NCBI GenBank assembly: GCA_004154925.1
Contig: QJNS01000134.1
Span: 62,001-126,000, forward strand
DNA: 64,000 nucleotides
Reading direction: 5' to 3'
From: Monosporascus cannonballus
Taxonomy: Eukaryota; Ascomycota; Sordariomycetes; Xylariales
A program made the translations under genes and the position numbers. Shown in pieces: positions 20,743-33,660 of this stretch. How positions within the stretch are numbered: position 1 is the stretch's first letter; each line of letters starts with the position of its first letter. The notes under the pieces were generated by a model, which had not been told where the DNA came from, made no database searches, and saw only the letters and a list, made by a program, of their open reading frames with translations.

Positions 20743-23700
20743 AATATATCAGCTAAACTCCTTTAAGAATAATACTCATAAAAATAACAAAATCTTCAAA
20801 ATAAGGCCTGATAACAAATTATAACTTTTTCGTTCCGTTTAATGCGCTCCCATACAAATTCGCAAAAATTATTAATATTAACTTTGACAATATATACTAA
20901 TTACGAAACTTTTAACATTTTAACCTATATAATTTAACGCAAATTTAAAATCTTTATTTCTTAATATAATAATAATCTTAATTAATACAAAATAAAAATT
21001 ATTATAATAAAAGAATAACTTAAAATTCCGATTAATATATATTTTAATTTTTTACCTTTTTTAGGCCAATATAATAATAATATAACCTTATAAGCTAAAA
21101 TAATAATATATAAAGTTTAAAATCGCCCGTAATAAATCCTAAAACATATTATTTTCTTAATTAACTCAATATAAGTAATATATTTGAAAATTTAAAATAA
21201 ATATTTTAAACCTTTAAATATTTAATTTTCTAAAATAAAACGTTTATTTTTATTTAATATTTTTACCGGTTTTTTACTGATATAAATATAATTAACCTAT
21301 ATATTAACGTTATATGTACGGCCGATAACTTTATAAAAACTTTATGCCGTCAGTTTATTTACCTTATATTAAACGTTATATTTAATAAATAAAACCGTAT
21401 TTTACGTAAAAAATAAGTTAATACGATATATAATTTAATTTTTAAAAAACTTAAAAAAAATTTATTATTAAAATATATTTCAAAATTTTTTTAATTATTT
21501 AAACTTTTTTAATAATTAATTTAATTATTATCCAAATTATATTATTAATTAAGTTAACGAAAAAATAACGAATTTTTATATTAATAATTCCATATTTTAC
21601 TTTTATTTTAATATTTGCGGATACGAAAGAACTTAACCCAAAAATATTTAACCATATAACTATTAAACGGTATAATTATATTATTTTTAGTCTGAAACAA
21701 ATATCGCACGATTAATTTTAAATTATTATATTAAATTTTATTTTCGAACGATAATATAGTTTAATTATTATCGACAGAATATATTTATTATTGGAATAAA
21801 AAGATTTCCGGTTTAAATATATTAATATTTGCAACCTGCGTTTTATTTTCCTTATTTATATATATTAGTTTACGTATATAATAACTGCTTATAATATTAT
21901 AAAAAAATTGCGTAATATAGCGGTTTTTATTAAATCGGTAATTTAATTAGATATAGTTATAAGGCGGAAATCCGGCGTTTTAATATTAATTATTCCGAAA
22001 TCGATATTATTATTTTCTTTATATCTAAAAGTTAACGTTCGAATTAAAAATACTTAAATTTCTTAATAATTAATATATCCGGGTTATTAAATGATATCTT
22101 TTTAATTTAATTTAATAATTTACGTTTTATTATTAAAATTATTATTTATATTAATAATAAAATGAAAATCATAAATATTCGTAACCATTTAATCAGAATT
22201 ATAGTAAACCAAAAATATTTATTAAAAGTTATAAAAAAGATTATTAAATTTTATAATTTTGAAATATTTTACGGGAATTAAGCTTATATATATAATAATT
22301 TAAAATAATTAAATAATTTTATTTATATCGTTATATTTATTATTATTGTTAAATTAAATATAAATATTCCGGATATTAATCGAATAATATAATAAGATAT
22401 ATCGTAACCTTTTTCGATTAAAAATATATAATAACGATTTAATCGAACGGTTCGTAATTATAAACGATTAAATATAATTAGCCATAAATAAATTATATTA
22501 TTTATATCTTATTAAGTATTCGATAAGTATAAAATTAAGCCGTTTATTTAATAAAAATAAAAAAATAAAAAAATCCAGGCCCGGTAAATTAAAAACCGTA
22601 TTATTTATAAAAATACAAAAATCGTAATAAAAAGTAACATAACGGATTCGGATAATAAAAAAAATAATACGGAATATATCGCGAATAATCTCGATTAAAA
22701 TAAAATAATTATCCAATTTTAATTTCAGTTTTCGGCCAATTAAAATATTATCTTTAAACCTTTGAAATAAAACAATTTTAACTTACGGCACCGGATAAGA
22801 ATAAAACCTTAATAATACGCGTTTTTTAACAACAAATATATACGTAAAATAATTTTAGCATATTTAAAAAAACAAAATTATTATATTAAAAAAATCGTAA
22901 TAATTTAATTCCAGCTAAATCTTATTATAACATATATATGCTTAATTTCTTCCATATATATAAGTTTTTAAATTCGAAAATATTGACGTAAAAATAATTA
23001 AAAGCTGGTTCGGTAAAAGCGGTTACTTAAGAAATAATAAAATCCTAATATAAATAACGGGTAAACGAATTAGTTTTTATACGATTATTTTTATTTAATA
23101 AATTCCCGAATAAATTAAACCATATTAAAGGTTTATATTTAATTTAAAATATAATTAAATTAATTAAGGTAATCTCCAGTTTTGATAAATAATAATATTA
23201 GAATATTTTCAAAAACCGCTTATTTTTTATATTATATATAATATATAAAAAAGTTATATTTTCAATTTTATAAAAAACATAAGTAATTTTTTGCAAGCAG
23301 CGGAATTTACTTATTTAAAAATAACGGCGTTATATTTTATACCGCAAATCGATTTATATAAATTATAAATTATTATTATATTACAAATTTAATAAATATT
23401 AAAAAAAATTATAAAATCGCCTTAAATTATATCTTATTCTAATTAAAGTATACCGTATATAATTATTCGATTTAAATTAATAATTAACGGTTAAATAATA
23501 ATCTTAATAATTTAAATATTAAACTAACATATAATTTATATATTTTTATAACTTAAAATTATAATTTCGGTTATAATAATATTTATATTTATATACGTAA
23601 TTCGTAACGTATTAAATAATCTTAATTAAAAACTTATTTCGTCCTTTTTATTTATAACGTCGGCGTAAAACTTATCGTTTCCAAATATTTTTAATTTTTT

Positions 23701-26700
23701 AACCTTATTTTTATTACCGTACTTATATTTGCATAATTTATTTACTTTTTTATTATTACCGGAATCGCCGGCATCGCCAAAACGTAAAAATCCATAACTT
23801 AATATTATAAATAGTATATCGGAAAAAAAATCGAAATAATAATTTTTATCGAAATTAGGAAATTACGTATTAAAAATAAATAGTATTTATCGGATAATAA
23901 TATTAATAACAAATTAAAACATAATTACCATATTAAATTAAAAAATAAAAAGTGAAATTCTGCTGGTCCTAATTAAGGCCGAAAATAAAAAATGCGTTTA
24001 ATTTCGTCGCGATATTGTAATCGTAAAACGCAATAATTATAAATATTTATATAATATTAATTAAAATTATTAATATATTATTTATTTATTGAATTCGTTA
24101 TTTTAATTAATTCTTAATTCGTTAAGTTTTATATAAAATATTAATTCGTTTTAATTTAAATTAATTATATATTATAACAAATATATAATAAATTGTTTTA
24201 ATTAAAAAATTAAAAACAATTTTATATTACGTAATTCGAATTATAATTTATTATAATTATTAATAAATTATCTTTTTAATTTATAACTCTTAATTTGTAA
24301 TACCGAATTAAAATTTTTTAAATTTTATTTTCCGGGTTTTTTTTAAATTCGTTATATTAACTTTTAAAATATTTTTATTTATTTTTAATCTTTAAGATAT
24401 TTTAAATCGGGTCGAATAATTAAAGTAAAATATCGATTATGCAAATAAATAAATAATATGGATAATTTTTCGTTAATATTAAAAAAGCCGTTTTTTTATT
24501 ATTAATATAATTATTTTGATATTCGTTTTTTTTAAATATTAATTCGAAACGTTTAAAATCACGGGTTTATAATAAATCCTTATTAATTACGTTTTATAAC
24601 CTTATTTTCCTGTAATTAAAACTAATATTTATTAGGGTACGGTCCTAATTAATATTTTTCGAAATTGTCCGTATACCTTATTGCTATTTTGTTAAAAATT
24701 TTAATAATTATTTTTTTTTCGAATTGGAATTTTTTGATTTTTTTACTAAAAATTAACGGCCGGATTTAACTTTTTCCCCTTGCCGCATTTTCCTTTTATC
24801 GGTATAATTAAGTTTCCTGCTAGTTTTAAAGGGTTTTCTACTTTTTTCCCAGTTGATTTTAAAAATTCCTTTATATTAAAATCTTACATAAATATAATAA
24901 CAATCGGATATTCCGAGTAACCGCCGAAATTCTTAATATTAATACCGAATATACCGCAGTATTTAAAAATCTAATTTTTATATAAAATTATTTATTCAGC
25001 AATTAATTACATATAATTACGGATTCTTCTTCGTTTAATATTATAAAAATAATATTTATATAATATATATTATAAAACATATTACAGTTTTATATTTTTC
25101 CTAATCGGAACTATAAAACTATTATATCCTTAATATTATTTATATTATACAAATTATTATAAATTATAAATTCTCGAAAACGATTAGCGGCTCGAATTAT
25201 ACGGTTTTTTTAAAAAATATATGCCGGTTAAATTTGTAATATAAAAAACGTTTATTTTACGGTTTTAAAAATTTATTATTTAATAATCCGTATTATCCGT
25301 ATTAATAATTTTATGATTATATGCTATTTAATACCTGTTTCAGGATTTAATAAAAACGAAATTTAAAATTTATTAAAAGATATAAATATATTTTTTATTA
25401 ACGTTATATAAATTATATATATATAATTAAGGTCCTGGAATATTTATTCAAATATTATTTGAAGATTATCGTAAGTAAAATATATATTAATATATATATA
25501 ACGGTAAATAATTTATATTTTTTAACATATAATAATAACATTTACCTTGTAAAAACTTTATAATATTAAGATTTTATTAAATAATAGTTGAACTTAAAAA
25601 AGCTTATTTTATAAATTAAAGCAAGGTTTAAAAAACAATATATATAATAAGAAGTAAAATACGGAAAATGGCACCGTAATTAATATAATTTATATTAATA
25701 GTTAACTTAACGCCGTTACGATTTTTATATATATTTTAATTTTTTATTAAATTGTTATACATTTTCCGAATATAATTACCATATTTTATTTTATTAAACG
25801 GCAATAATACCATTATAATAATTATATAATATTAAATATATATAAATAAATAATTATAATTAAGATATTTAATAATATTATAAGCTTACCGATATAAATT
25901 TCGCTTAATTAATATTAAAAATATAAATAAAAAATATAAAACATAATAAATAAGATAAAATTCGTATATTAAATAATTATTAAATATATTATTAATAAAA
26001 ATAAAAAATAAATAAAGATTTATAATATATAAATAAAATTTACAAATAATTAATAAGTTATTAAATATAAATAAAGAAATTAACGTTATTTTTTCTTATA
26101 ATGAAATAATAATATATAAGAAAAAAGTCTAATAATTATATATAAATTATATAAGGCTTATATTTTGTTACAAATTTCTTAATATATTTCATTAAATTAT
26201 TTTGATTAAATATATATTAAATATAATTATTATAATTATTTAATATATAATTAATATTATTTATTTAATTATAACTTTTTATAATGTTAAATATTTATTA
26301 TATTTTAATATATAAAATTATGTTATTTATGATATAATAATTATTAATTAGTTTTCCTTTTATTTAATACTCGAAATCTATATTATAATATATATTTTTA
26401 TATATTTTACGATATTATAAAGGGTGAATAAATTCCTTGCCGATATAATAAAGGTATTTTCCGTTATGGCTCCCGATAATATACCCCGAATAAACCTAAA
26501 AAACCGTATTTGCCCGGCTAAAAGAATTAAATTCGCTAATAATATCCCCGAGGAATAATTTATTTCCGAAAAATAATTTGCTTTTAAGAAATAACTTTAA
26601 AAATAGGTAATAAAATTTCGGATTAAAAAACAGCCAGAATAAGTATTAAAATAAAAATAATTTGCCCCCGAAAAATAATTTTAAAAACAGGTTATAAGAT

Positions 26701-28508
26701 TTCTTATTAAAAAATAGCCGGAATTGGTATTAAAATAATTTGCGATAAGGCGAAACCGATAACATAATCTCGATTAAGATATTTTCGTATTAATTAAATA
26801 ATATTTAATTATCTTAAGATATAGGATATTCCTTACGGAAAATACATATTATACGTAATTAATTTCAGATATTAGATATATATTATAAGGTTATATTAAT
26901 ATAGCGGAAAATTAAAAAAAACTGTTTTACGTTTTAATATTAATATAAATATATATTAATTAAAAAAGTTTTACGATTATTAAAAATTTATTAATTTAAT
27001 AATATTATAAAAAAATTATATTACGAATAAAACTTTTTATTACGGAAAAATGTAATATTTATATAAGTATTAAATATTAATAATATAATTCGGGATATTT
27101 TTTGTAATAATAACCGGCAGAACAAGATTTACGTTATAATAAATTATATCGGCTTTATAAGTTATTACATTATTAAATTAATTACGGACTTTCGATTAAT
27201 TACGGCTTTCGCAATTTAATTAAAAAGATTTATAACTTTATAAACCGGGCCGCCTAATTAAGAAATACATATTATATTGTTATTTTATAGATATTATAAT
27301 TTACGGAATTATATAAGTAATAAATATACAAATTGCGTATAAAAACGCGGCGAAAAATATTTATATATAATTTCCAAATATTTAATATTATTATATAATC
27401 CGAATAAAAATTTCCAAAAGGATTTAAACGTAAATATTACGCTTAAAACGAACAGAATTTTGGGATTTAAAAACGTAAAAAGAATTATTAATATATAAAT
27501 TATAATAATACGCGAAAAAAGGTAAAACGGAAAGAAAAAATCTCAAAAAATATTTAAAAATATTAAGTAATAAATTAATTATAAACGGGGTATATAAAGT
27601 AACCCGAAATTATATATTATATTTAATTATAAGCAATACGATACTCTTATACGACCTTATAAAAAGCAAAACGTTCGAACGGAATATAACTAATTAAAAT
27701 TACGTAAATTATAAATTTAATTATTTATATTAATTTCGTTAATAATTATATTATGTACCGTATAGTAAAATATTATTTTTTATTTATAATTTTATTACCG
27801 GAAACGAATAAATTATATTAATATAACGATTAAATACTCGTAATAATATATAGAATAATTCCGAGATTAATGAATTAGGATTATATAAATAACAAAATTA
27901 TATTAATATTAAAATTATAATATAAATATTATATTATTTATATGAAAATATATCATGAAATAATAAAAAAATAAAAAATCATATTAATAATTTGTTTTCG
28001 TTTAATAAAACTTTATTCTGCTTATCCGATAATAATAATAACGATAACGAACCGCCTTAATTAAGATTATTAATTAAGTTATCGATAATTTATATTATAA
28101 AATTATAATTTTTTTCCGTATACGGGATATTACGGTCGTCCTGAACCAAATTATCCTTAATAAATTCGGTATTAAGAGTTTTTCGAATAATTACGTTAAA
28201 ATTATTTATAAATTAATTTTTGTTTTTTGCCGTATTTAACTAATTAAACCTATTTACGTCGTTAATAATAAGTACGATATTATTAAAATCGATAAATTTA
28301 ATCTTTATAATTTTACGGCCCGTAATTAAAATATTTTCAGATTTTTAATTATTCTTTTTAATCCGAAATAAATATCTTTTAATAAATTAGAAATTTCGAA
28401 GCAAAAAATAAACGCGTTTAAGGATTTCGTTATGAAAATCCCAAATAACATAATATTTATTTTGTAAAAAAAATATAATGGGCATAAAATTTGCGTTATA
28501 AGAATATA
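20743..28508. repeat. AT-rich RIP-degraded block, family not resolved
   Basis: Nearly 8 kb of AT-rich DNA, stop-dense in all frames, with remaining cytosines often in CpG. By length and texture it should be one or more mutated transposons, but I did not find a reading frame or terminal repeat that I can defend. A tandem duplication at 26572-26742 is listed separately. Confidence 0.55.
26572..26742. repeat. two-copy tandem repeat, unit about 80 bp
   Basis: AATAATTTG recurs at 26572, 26656 and 26734. The two units between these points share, in order, an AATAATTTTAAAAA-like run, a GGTTATAAAATTT-like run, GGATTAAAAAACAGCCAGAAT (second copy TTATTAAAAAATAGCCGGAA) and a TATTAAAAT end. The copies differ mostly by transitions, as expected for a duplication followed by RIP. 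Unit lengths are 84 and 78 bp. Confidence 0.6.
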
Positions 28509-28932
28509 TGTTACGGATCCCCGAGTAGACCCGTTCTGGAGGCCCCAGGGCTGCAGAAGGGGGAAAGCTCCACACTCTAAGTCACGTGACTTAAAGTGAT
28601 CTAGCTGATCTATTAGATCACACAGATCACTGTGATCTGGGTGATCTAGCAGATCCAAGAGATCAGTATCACACCAACAGAATGGAAGAAAGTATAAAGG
28701 CTTCAGGTTCCTTATGTAGATAGCCACCTACTTAGTTTTTCGCTCTTTAGCTATCAATCTAAGCTCTCAGTCTGGAAGCAACTGCACCGTTCTCTGATTA
28801 AGGGAAAAGTCTTTAAACCTCTTTAACGAACAAGACCACTAAGTTATTCCTCGCCCTATTGTTACCTGCAAATCAAGACCCATTTCGGATACTGCTCATA
28901 TCTCCAGGTGGATGTATGACAGGTTCGTTACA
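28509..28932 (+). mobile_element. solo LTR (element-B family), unmutated, with 5-bp target duplication
   Basis: A 424-bp segment of balanced GC inside AT-rich DNA. It starts TGTTACGGATCC and ends CAGGTTCGTTACA, imperfect inverted termini typical of Ty3/Gypsy LTRs. It is flanked by ATATA on both sides (28504-28508 and 28933-28937). The same sequence, heavily mutated by transitions, forms the two LTRs of element B at 38820-39198 and 52904-53326; for example AGGTTCGTTACA is intact at the end of the latter. With only one LTR and matched flanking duplication this is a solo LTR left after LTR-LTR recombination. Its sequence gives a nearly pristine reference for the family. A cluster of eight GATC words lies within 28597-28672. 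Confidence 0.85.
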
Positions 28933-31505
28933 ATATACGATACTTAATTAAAAACGAATTTTGGAAAAAAATAATATTAATATTATATATATTATTTTTC
29001 GACCGGCGGAGTTCGTTAGTAAGCCATAGATTATAATATTCGCTTTTTCGATTAAATATTTTTTACATTTTTTCCTTAAATTTTATTATAATTAAATTTA
29101 ATATTAATATCGAATTAATAAGGACTTGATTTAATACTGCAAAACGTAATATTTAATCGAAATAAAGCGTTTTTTTGCCATAATTAAATTAACCGGCCCC
29201 ATAAAAAATAATAATATCGATATTAACTACCTAATATAATTAACGTCGTTATATTATATAATATACGAAAATATAAATAAACCTGGTTTTTTTAAAAAAA
29301 ACGGTAATAATTTTATAATTTTGTATGGATAAAAATGGTATTAATTAATAATTAATTATTATTTTTAATATAGTTAAAAAAGTTGTCGCCCTATAAAATA
29401 TCGGCCGTATTAAAAATATTTCCGGTCTTATAATTATCCGATAAAAAAGCTTTATTTGGTACGTTTTAATCAGAATTGCGCCGCCTAATAAATAATATAA
29501 ATAAGTTATATTTCCGAATTAAAAAATAAAATATTTACGAATTATCCGTTAAATTATTTATATTATTAAATAACGTATTATTAATAAATTATAATAAAAA
29601 AGTTTCGTTAAAAAAATCCTTATTTATTAACGTATTTTAATTAAGATTTCGTAATACCATTTTTATTTATCCGGTATAATTAAAATATTTAAAAACCATA
29701 TTATACATAATAAATTTAAATTCGGCGATAATTAACCGGAAGCATATATATTTTATAAATTCGGTAAATTCGGGTTTCGAAAAAAGGTTTTCGATTAAGA
29801 TATTCCGGGAAACTCCATATATATTAAACGTTTTTATTATAAATAATTTGTATCGGATACGTAATCTCTTTAAAAATAACGTAAATATATAAATAGTATA
29901 TATATAAAAAATAAAGGGTTTAAAAAATAAAACTTCGGCGATTTCTAATATAATTACATTATTTTATTTAAAAATTAATGATCCGCTTTTAAAATTACTT
30001 ATATTTTATACGTCTCGGTTATATTATTAGGTTAATAAATATCTATAATTATAAGCAGGAAATTTATTTATATATAAAATAAAGTAAAAATAAAAAGGAA
30101 TTGTTGTTTTTTATTATATGGATCCGGTACTTTGGCTTAATTAACCTATATTTTCCAAATATAACTAATTATTTTTTAATTTTTATAAATAAAATAAAAA
30201 CGTTCCGAAAACCGATAAATTTTTTAAAAAAGCTTTTGATAAACGCCATAAGTACTGTTAATAATATTTTTGTTTTTGTTAATTATATTTAACGAAATCG
30301 AATGGCGTTTATTATACGGTATACGTTTTAATTTGACAAAACCGGAAAACCTTTATTTATTACGTTTATAAAATATATTAATAAAAACCGGCAATAAAAC
30401 CCGGATAATATTAATTATAAATTAATAAAAAGTATTAAATAATATCAGATATTATTATAATATTTTATAAAATTATTTTATTTTATAATATTAATTAGGC
30501 CGGAATGTAAATTACTTTAACTTTTTTTTTAAAAATACGGTTATAATAACGGGTAAAGGCGGTAATAACATTTTATATAACGGTATCGTATTAAAACGTT
30601 ATATTACGAATATAATTTTAAATATTAAAGTTATTGTATTAAAATACGATATCGTTTTATCGTACTTAATTATAAAACGTAACTTATCTTAATTAAAATT
30701 ATATTATTATAAAAGAATTAATACGGTTATTTTAATTTCTTTTATTTACCGAATTATATTTTTATTTAATGTATAATAATTTTGGAAATTATTTTAATTA
30801 TAATAATTAAAATTATAAAAAATATATATAAAAATATCCGGATTATTATTATTACGAAACCGTTTCGTTTTTCATTTCGTATTATACGATTACCATTTTT
30901 TCCTTAAATGTATAATTATTTGGTTTAAAAGCTTAAATTAGTTAAAGGTAAACGTTTTTATAAAACGTTAATTTTCGTCCAAAGTAATATAAATTACGTT
31001 AATTTTAAGTAATAATGTTTCCGGCGGGCGGCGGAATCCAGGCCCTTTTGCGAAAATTATAAGCTTTCCGTATAATGTATTATGGTATTTGTATATAACG
31101 GGGTTTTAATTAGCAGAAACTAAAAATTCTTATTAACTTTCGCATATTAATAGCTGTTTGCGTATTTGTTTTTTTAATACGTTAATTAATCGGTTAATCC
31201 GAACGGTTGAATTGGTAATTCGGCTTGAATCGTCGTATAAAACCTAATTATAAATAAAATTTTTAAACGTTATGTTAATTTTTTTATGTTAATGCCAGAA
31301 ATTTAAGGTACGCGCATATATATTTTGTTCTAAGGGCGTAACCCGGTAAAACTGGAAAAATTCGGATTTATTGTATTTTAAAAAAGAAGATAATAACGTA
31401 ATGGATTTGGGCTGCAGTTATTATACGCATTAGGGTTTAAAAATAATAAATAGGTCCTAATTAAAATTATCGTAATATTAATAATAAGCCATCATTAATG
31501 TAATC

Positions 31506-31544
<39 letters not shown>

Positions 31545-31545
31545 A
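28933..31545. repeat. AT-rich RIP-degraded block
   Basis: AT-rich and stop-dense. No family assigned. A pure TA microsatellite lies at about 31507-31539. Confidence 0.5.
31507..31539. repeat. (TA)n microsatellite
   Basis: About 16 uninterrupted TA dinucleotides. A second run lies at about 32491-32510. Confidence 0.9.
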
Positions 31546-31956
31546 AAACGTATTATTATTAAGTTATTACGGATCTTTGTGTTTTTAAAGAAGTAAATAT
31601 ACCAAACGAAACCGCTTTTACGTAATTATAACTCAGGCCTCGCTGGCTCGTTACGGGGATTTGGGATTTGATTGGTTAATATTTAGCGTTGTGGAGCGGT
31701 ACTTGAACAACTTTGAAGAAATTGGGAAAACGAGCCAGGGAGGCCTGAGCTAGCTGAGGTAAGTTTTCTCAATTTCTTCAAAGTTACTCAAGTACTGCTC
31801 CATAACACTAAATATTAACCAATCAAATCCCAAATCCCCGTAACGAGCTAACAAGGCTTAAGTTGAAATTACGCGAAAAAAGGTTTCGTTTTATATATTT
31901 ACTTTTTTTTTAAAAAAAAATAAAAATCTATAATAACTTAATAACAATACTGTTTC
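31546..31956. repeat. large imperfect palindrome (foldback/MITE-like)
   Basis: The best arms are 31649-31731 and 31763-31845: 83 bp each, 77 identical when one is reverse-complemented, and all six differences are transitions. Similarity continues outward through the arms' flanks (CGTAATT, AAACGAAACC, AAGTAAATATA and TTATTAAGTTATTA occur in mirror positions) to about 31548 on the left and 31955 on the right, so the whole foldback is about 410 bp around 31747. The 31-bp spacer contains CCTGAGCTAGCTGAGG, shared with the patch at 20597. The inner arms kept a balanced GC content while the outer arms are AT-rich. Confidence 0.75.
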
Positions 31957-33119
31957 ATAATTATATATTTATATATAAATAAGTATTTCGATTATAATTT
32001 ATTACTAATATTAATTTAAGTTTACTGAAATCTTTTTTAATATTTTAAAATTTTAATAAATTTATTAAAATAAACTATACGTAAACGAACGTTAAAATTT
32101 TGAGAATAATAACGGATCGAAATAAAATTCGGAAATTGTATTCTTAATTAAATTTTTAATTATAATAATAACCGCATTTATAATTAAATTACTTAAATTA
32201 GCTAATTAATTAACGCATGAACAACTATATAATACATTATTTAATAAAAGTTTAATATATATAATTAATAAAATATATTATATAAAGGTTTTATAAGGTT
32301 TAGAAAAAATCTATATTTCACCATTAATAAAAAATATATTATTCGAAATTAACACAATATATATTACTTTAAATGAAAATATTAATTTTTAATTAATTTA
32401 AACTTTTTAAATTAAATTAAATTATACTTAAAATAAAAATTTTAATTCTATAAAGAAACGAAAAATAAATTGATTGTATAATAATGAATAATATATATAT
32501 ATATATATATTACAATCTTAATCATTATAATTAAATTCTTTAAACTTAATAATAATGATTAATTTTATTTACTAAATATAATTTTATTATTTTCGAATTT
32601 CTTACAAAATAATATTAATATGCTAAAAAATTAAATATTAATGGTACTTATTATACATTTAATAAAAAGAAAATTCGGTTGATAAAGATTTAAAAAATTA
32701 TATTAATATTTTATAATATATTTTATTATAATTATAAATTTTTAAAAATATTAAAATGGTTTATATTTTAATTAAGTCGATAGTATAAAACAAAGTAATA
32801 TTAATAAGAAATTCTTTTAATAGAGCTTTTAAAATTTAGCAATATAACGTTAAGTTCTAATATTTAAAGATATAGGTTTAAATCTTATTAAAAGCTTTTC
32901 GAAATCTGAGCATTTCGAAATGCATTAGTTTTAACCAGTATTTTTGCATTTTCTATTTCTTTTTTGAAGCTAATTACCACGGTATTTTCTTTTTGAAAAA
33001 TTGCTTAATATTATGAAAATTTCAGCTGTTAATTTCTAACAGCGGGAAAAATATATTAAACCTAATCAAAGTCGATTAAACAACTAAATATTGGCTTGAT
33101 TTGATCATTTACTAAAAGG
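31957..33119. repeat. AT-rich repeat DNA
   Basis: AT-rich and stop-dense; nothing recognised beyond a short AT dinucleotide run near 32500. Confidence 0.5.
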
Positions 33120-33291
33120 AAGTTACTTTATGCATCCCCGGTATCTGTTTTTCTTAGTTACAATTGTATTTATGTATATAAAAGGAGGGTTCGCTACTCT
33201 TATCTTCTATCTAGGACCTTCTAGAGGTAAGGCAACCTATTAATACACTTTTCTTCAGTTATATGTTTCTGTGGATAATGTCAGGGTCTCA
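33120..33291 (+). mobile_element. copia-like LTR, 3' part
   Basis: Same family as 20208-20444 but in the opposite orientation; GGTATCTG, AGGAGGGT, TCTTCTATCTAGGACCTTC, CAGTTATATG and GTCAGGGTCTCA align in order. The 5' boundary is blurred by mutation; a TGTTAATTTCTAACAG near 33024 could be the start. Immediately downstream is TATCAGAGCC, reminiscent of an initiator-Met-tRNA primer-binding site, but the preceding TGG is absent. Confidence 0.6.
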
Positions 33292-33499
33292 TATCAGAGC
33301 CTCTAAGGGGTGTTGTCGAATACATGTCGACAGATCATAACAAGTTTATATCGAACTTCTCAGATCGAGTGATAGGTACCTATCGCTCCCGAGTCATATA
33401 ACCATCCGAGGATGTCCGAAAGGATTACCATGCGGGATATTAGACTCCTACGAGACGTGGTGTCAAGGGACTTCTCGTGGCGACCGACATACACCATGC
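33292..33499 (+). mobile_element. 5' internal fragment of a copia-like element
   Basis: This unmutated GC-balanced DNA directly follows the LTR. An ATG at about 33325 opens a short frame beginning MSTDHNKFISNFSDRVIGTY, a plausible gag start, that runs only a few dozen codons before a stop. It is interrupted by the hAT-like terminus at 33500. Too short to assign by domain; the call rests on position after the LTR. Confidence 0.35.
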
Positions 33500-33660
33500 T
33501 AGGGTTTGCAATGGGTACCCAATAGGTACCCACGAATTACCCACGACCGTAGGTAGGTAACCGTGAGTGGTCTTAGCGTTTTTCCAAAAATACTCACGAC
33601 TATCCACTTGCGAGCTAACCATCTACGGGTACCTATTAGGTAAAAATTATGATAACGTTA
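33500..33660. mobile_element. hAT-like MITE, right end degraded
   Basis: Begins TAGGGTTTGCAATGGGTACC and continues with GGGTACCCAATAGGTACCC. The right side has the inverted match GGGTACCTATTAGGTA at about 33637-33652 and then decays into AT-rich DNA. The terminus TAGGGTTTG equals the right terminus of the element at 18666-19099 (reverse complement), so the two probably belong to one family. No coding capacity. Confidence 0.4.

Noticed and set aside
22498..22716. 72-codon minus-strand frame in AT-rich DNA
   Set aside because: Phe/Ile/Asn/Lys-dominated translation of AT-rich sequence; expected by chance and without domain or start context. The same applies to the frames at 30101, 37634, 39820, 41977 and 46759.
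28326..28727. 133-codon minus-strand frame
   Set aside because: It crosses from the solo LTR into AT-rich DNA across the insertion boundary; its Leu/Asp repeat is the reverse complement of the GATC cluster.
33292..33301. Primer-binding site for initiator Met tRNA after the copia-like LTR
   Set aside because: TATCAGAGCC fits part of the expected site, but the leading TGG is missing and the LTR end is not fixed independently.
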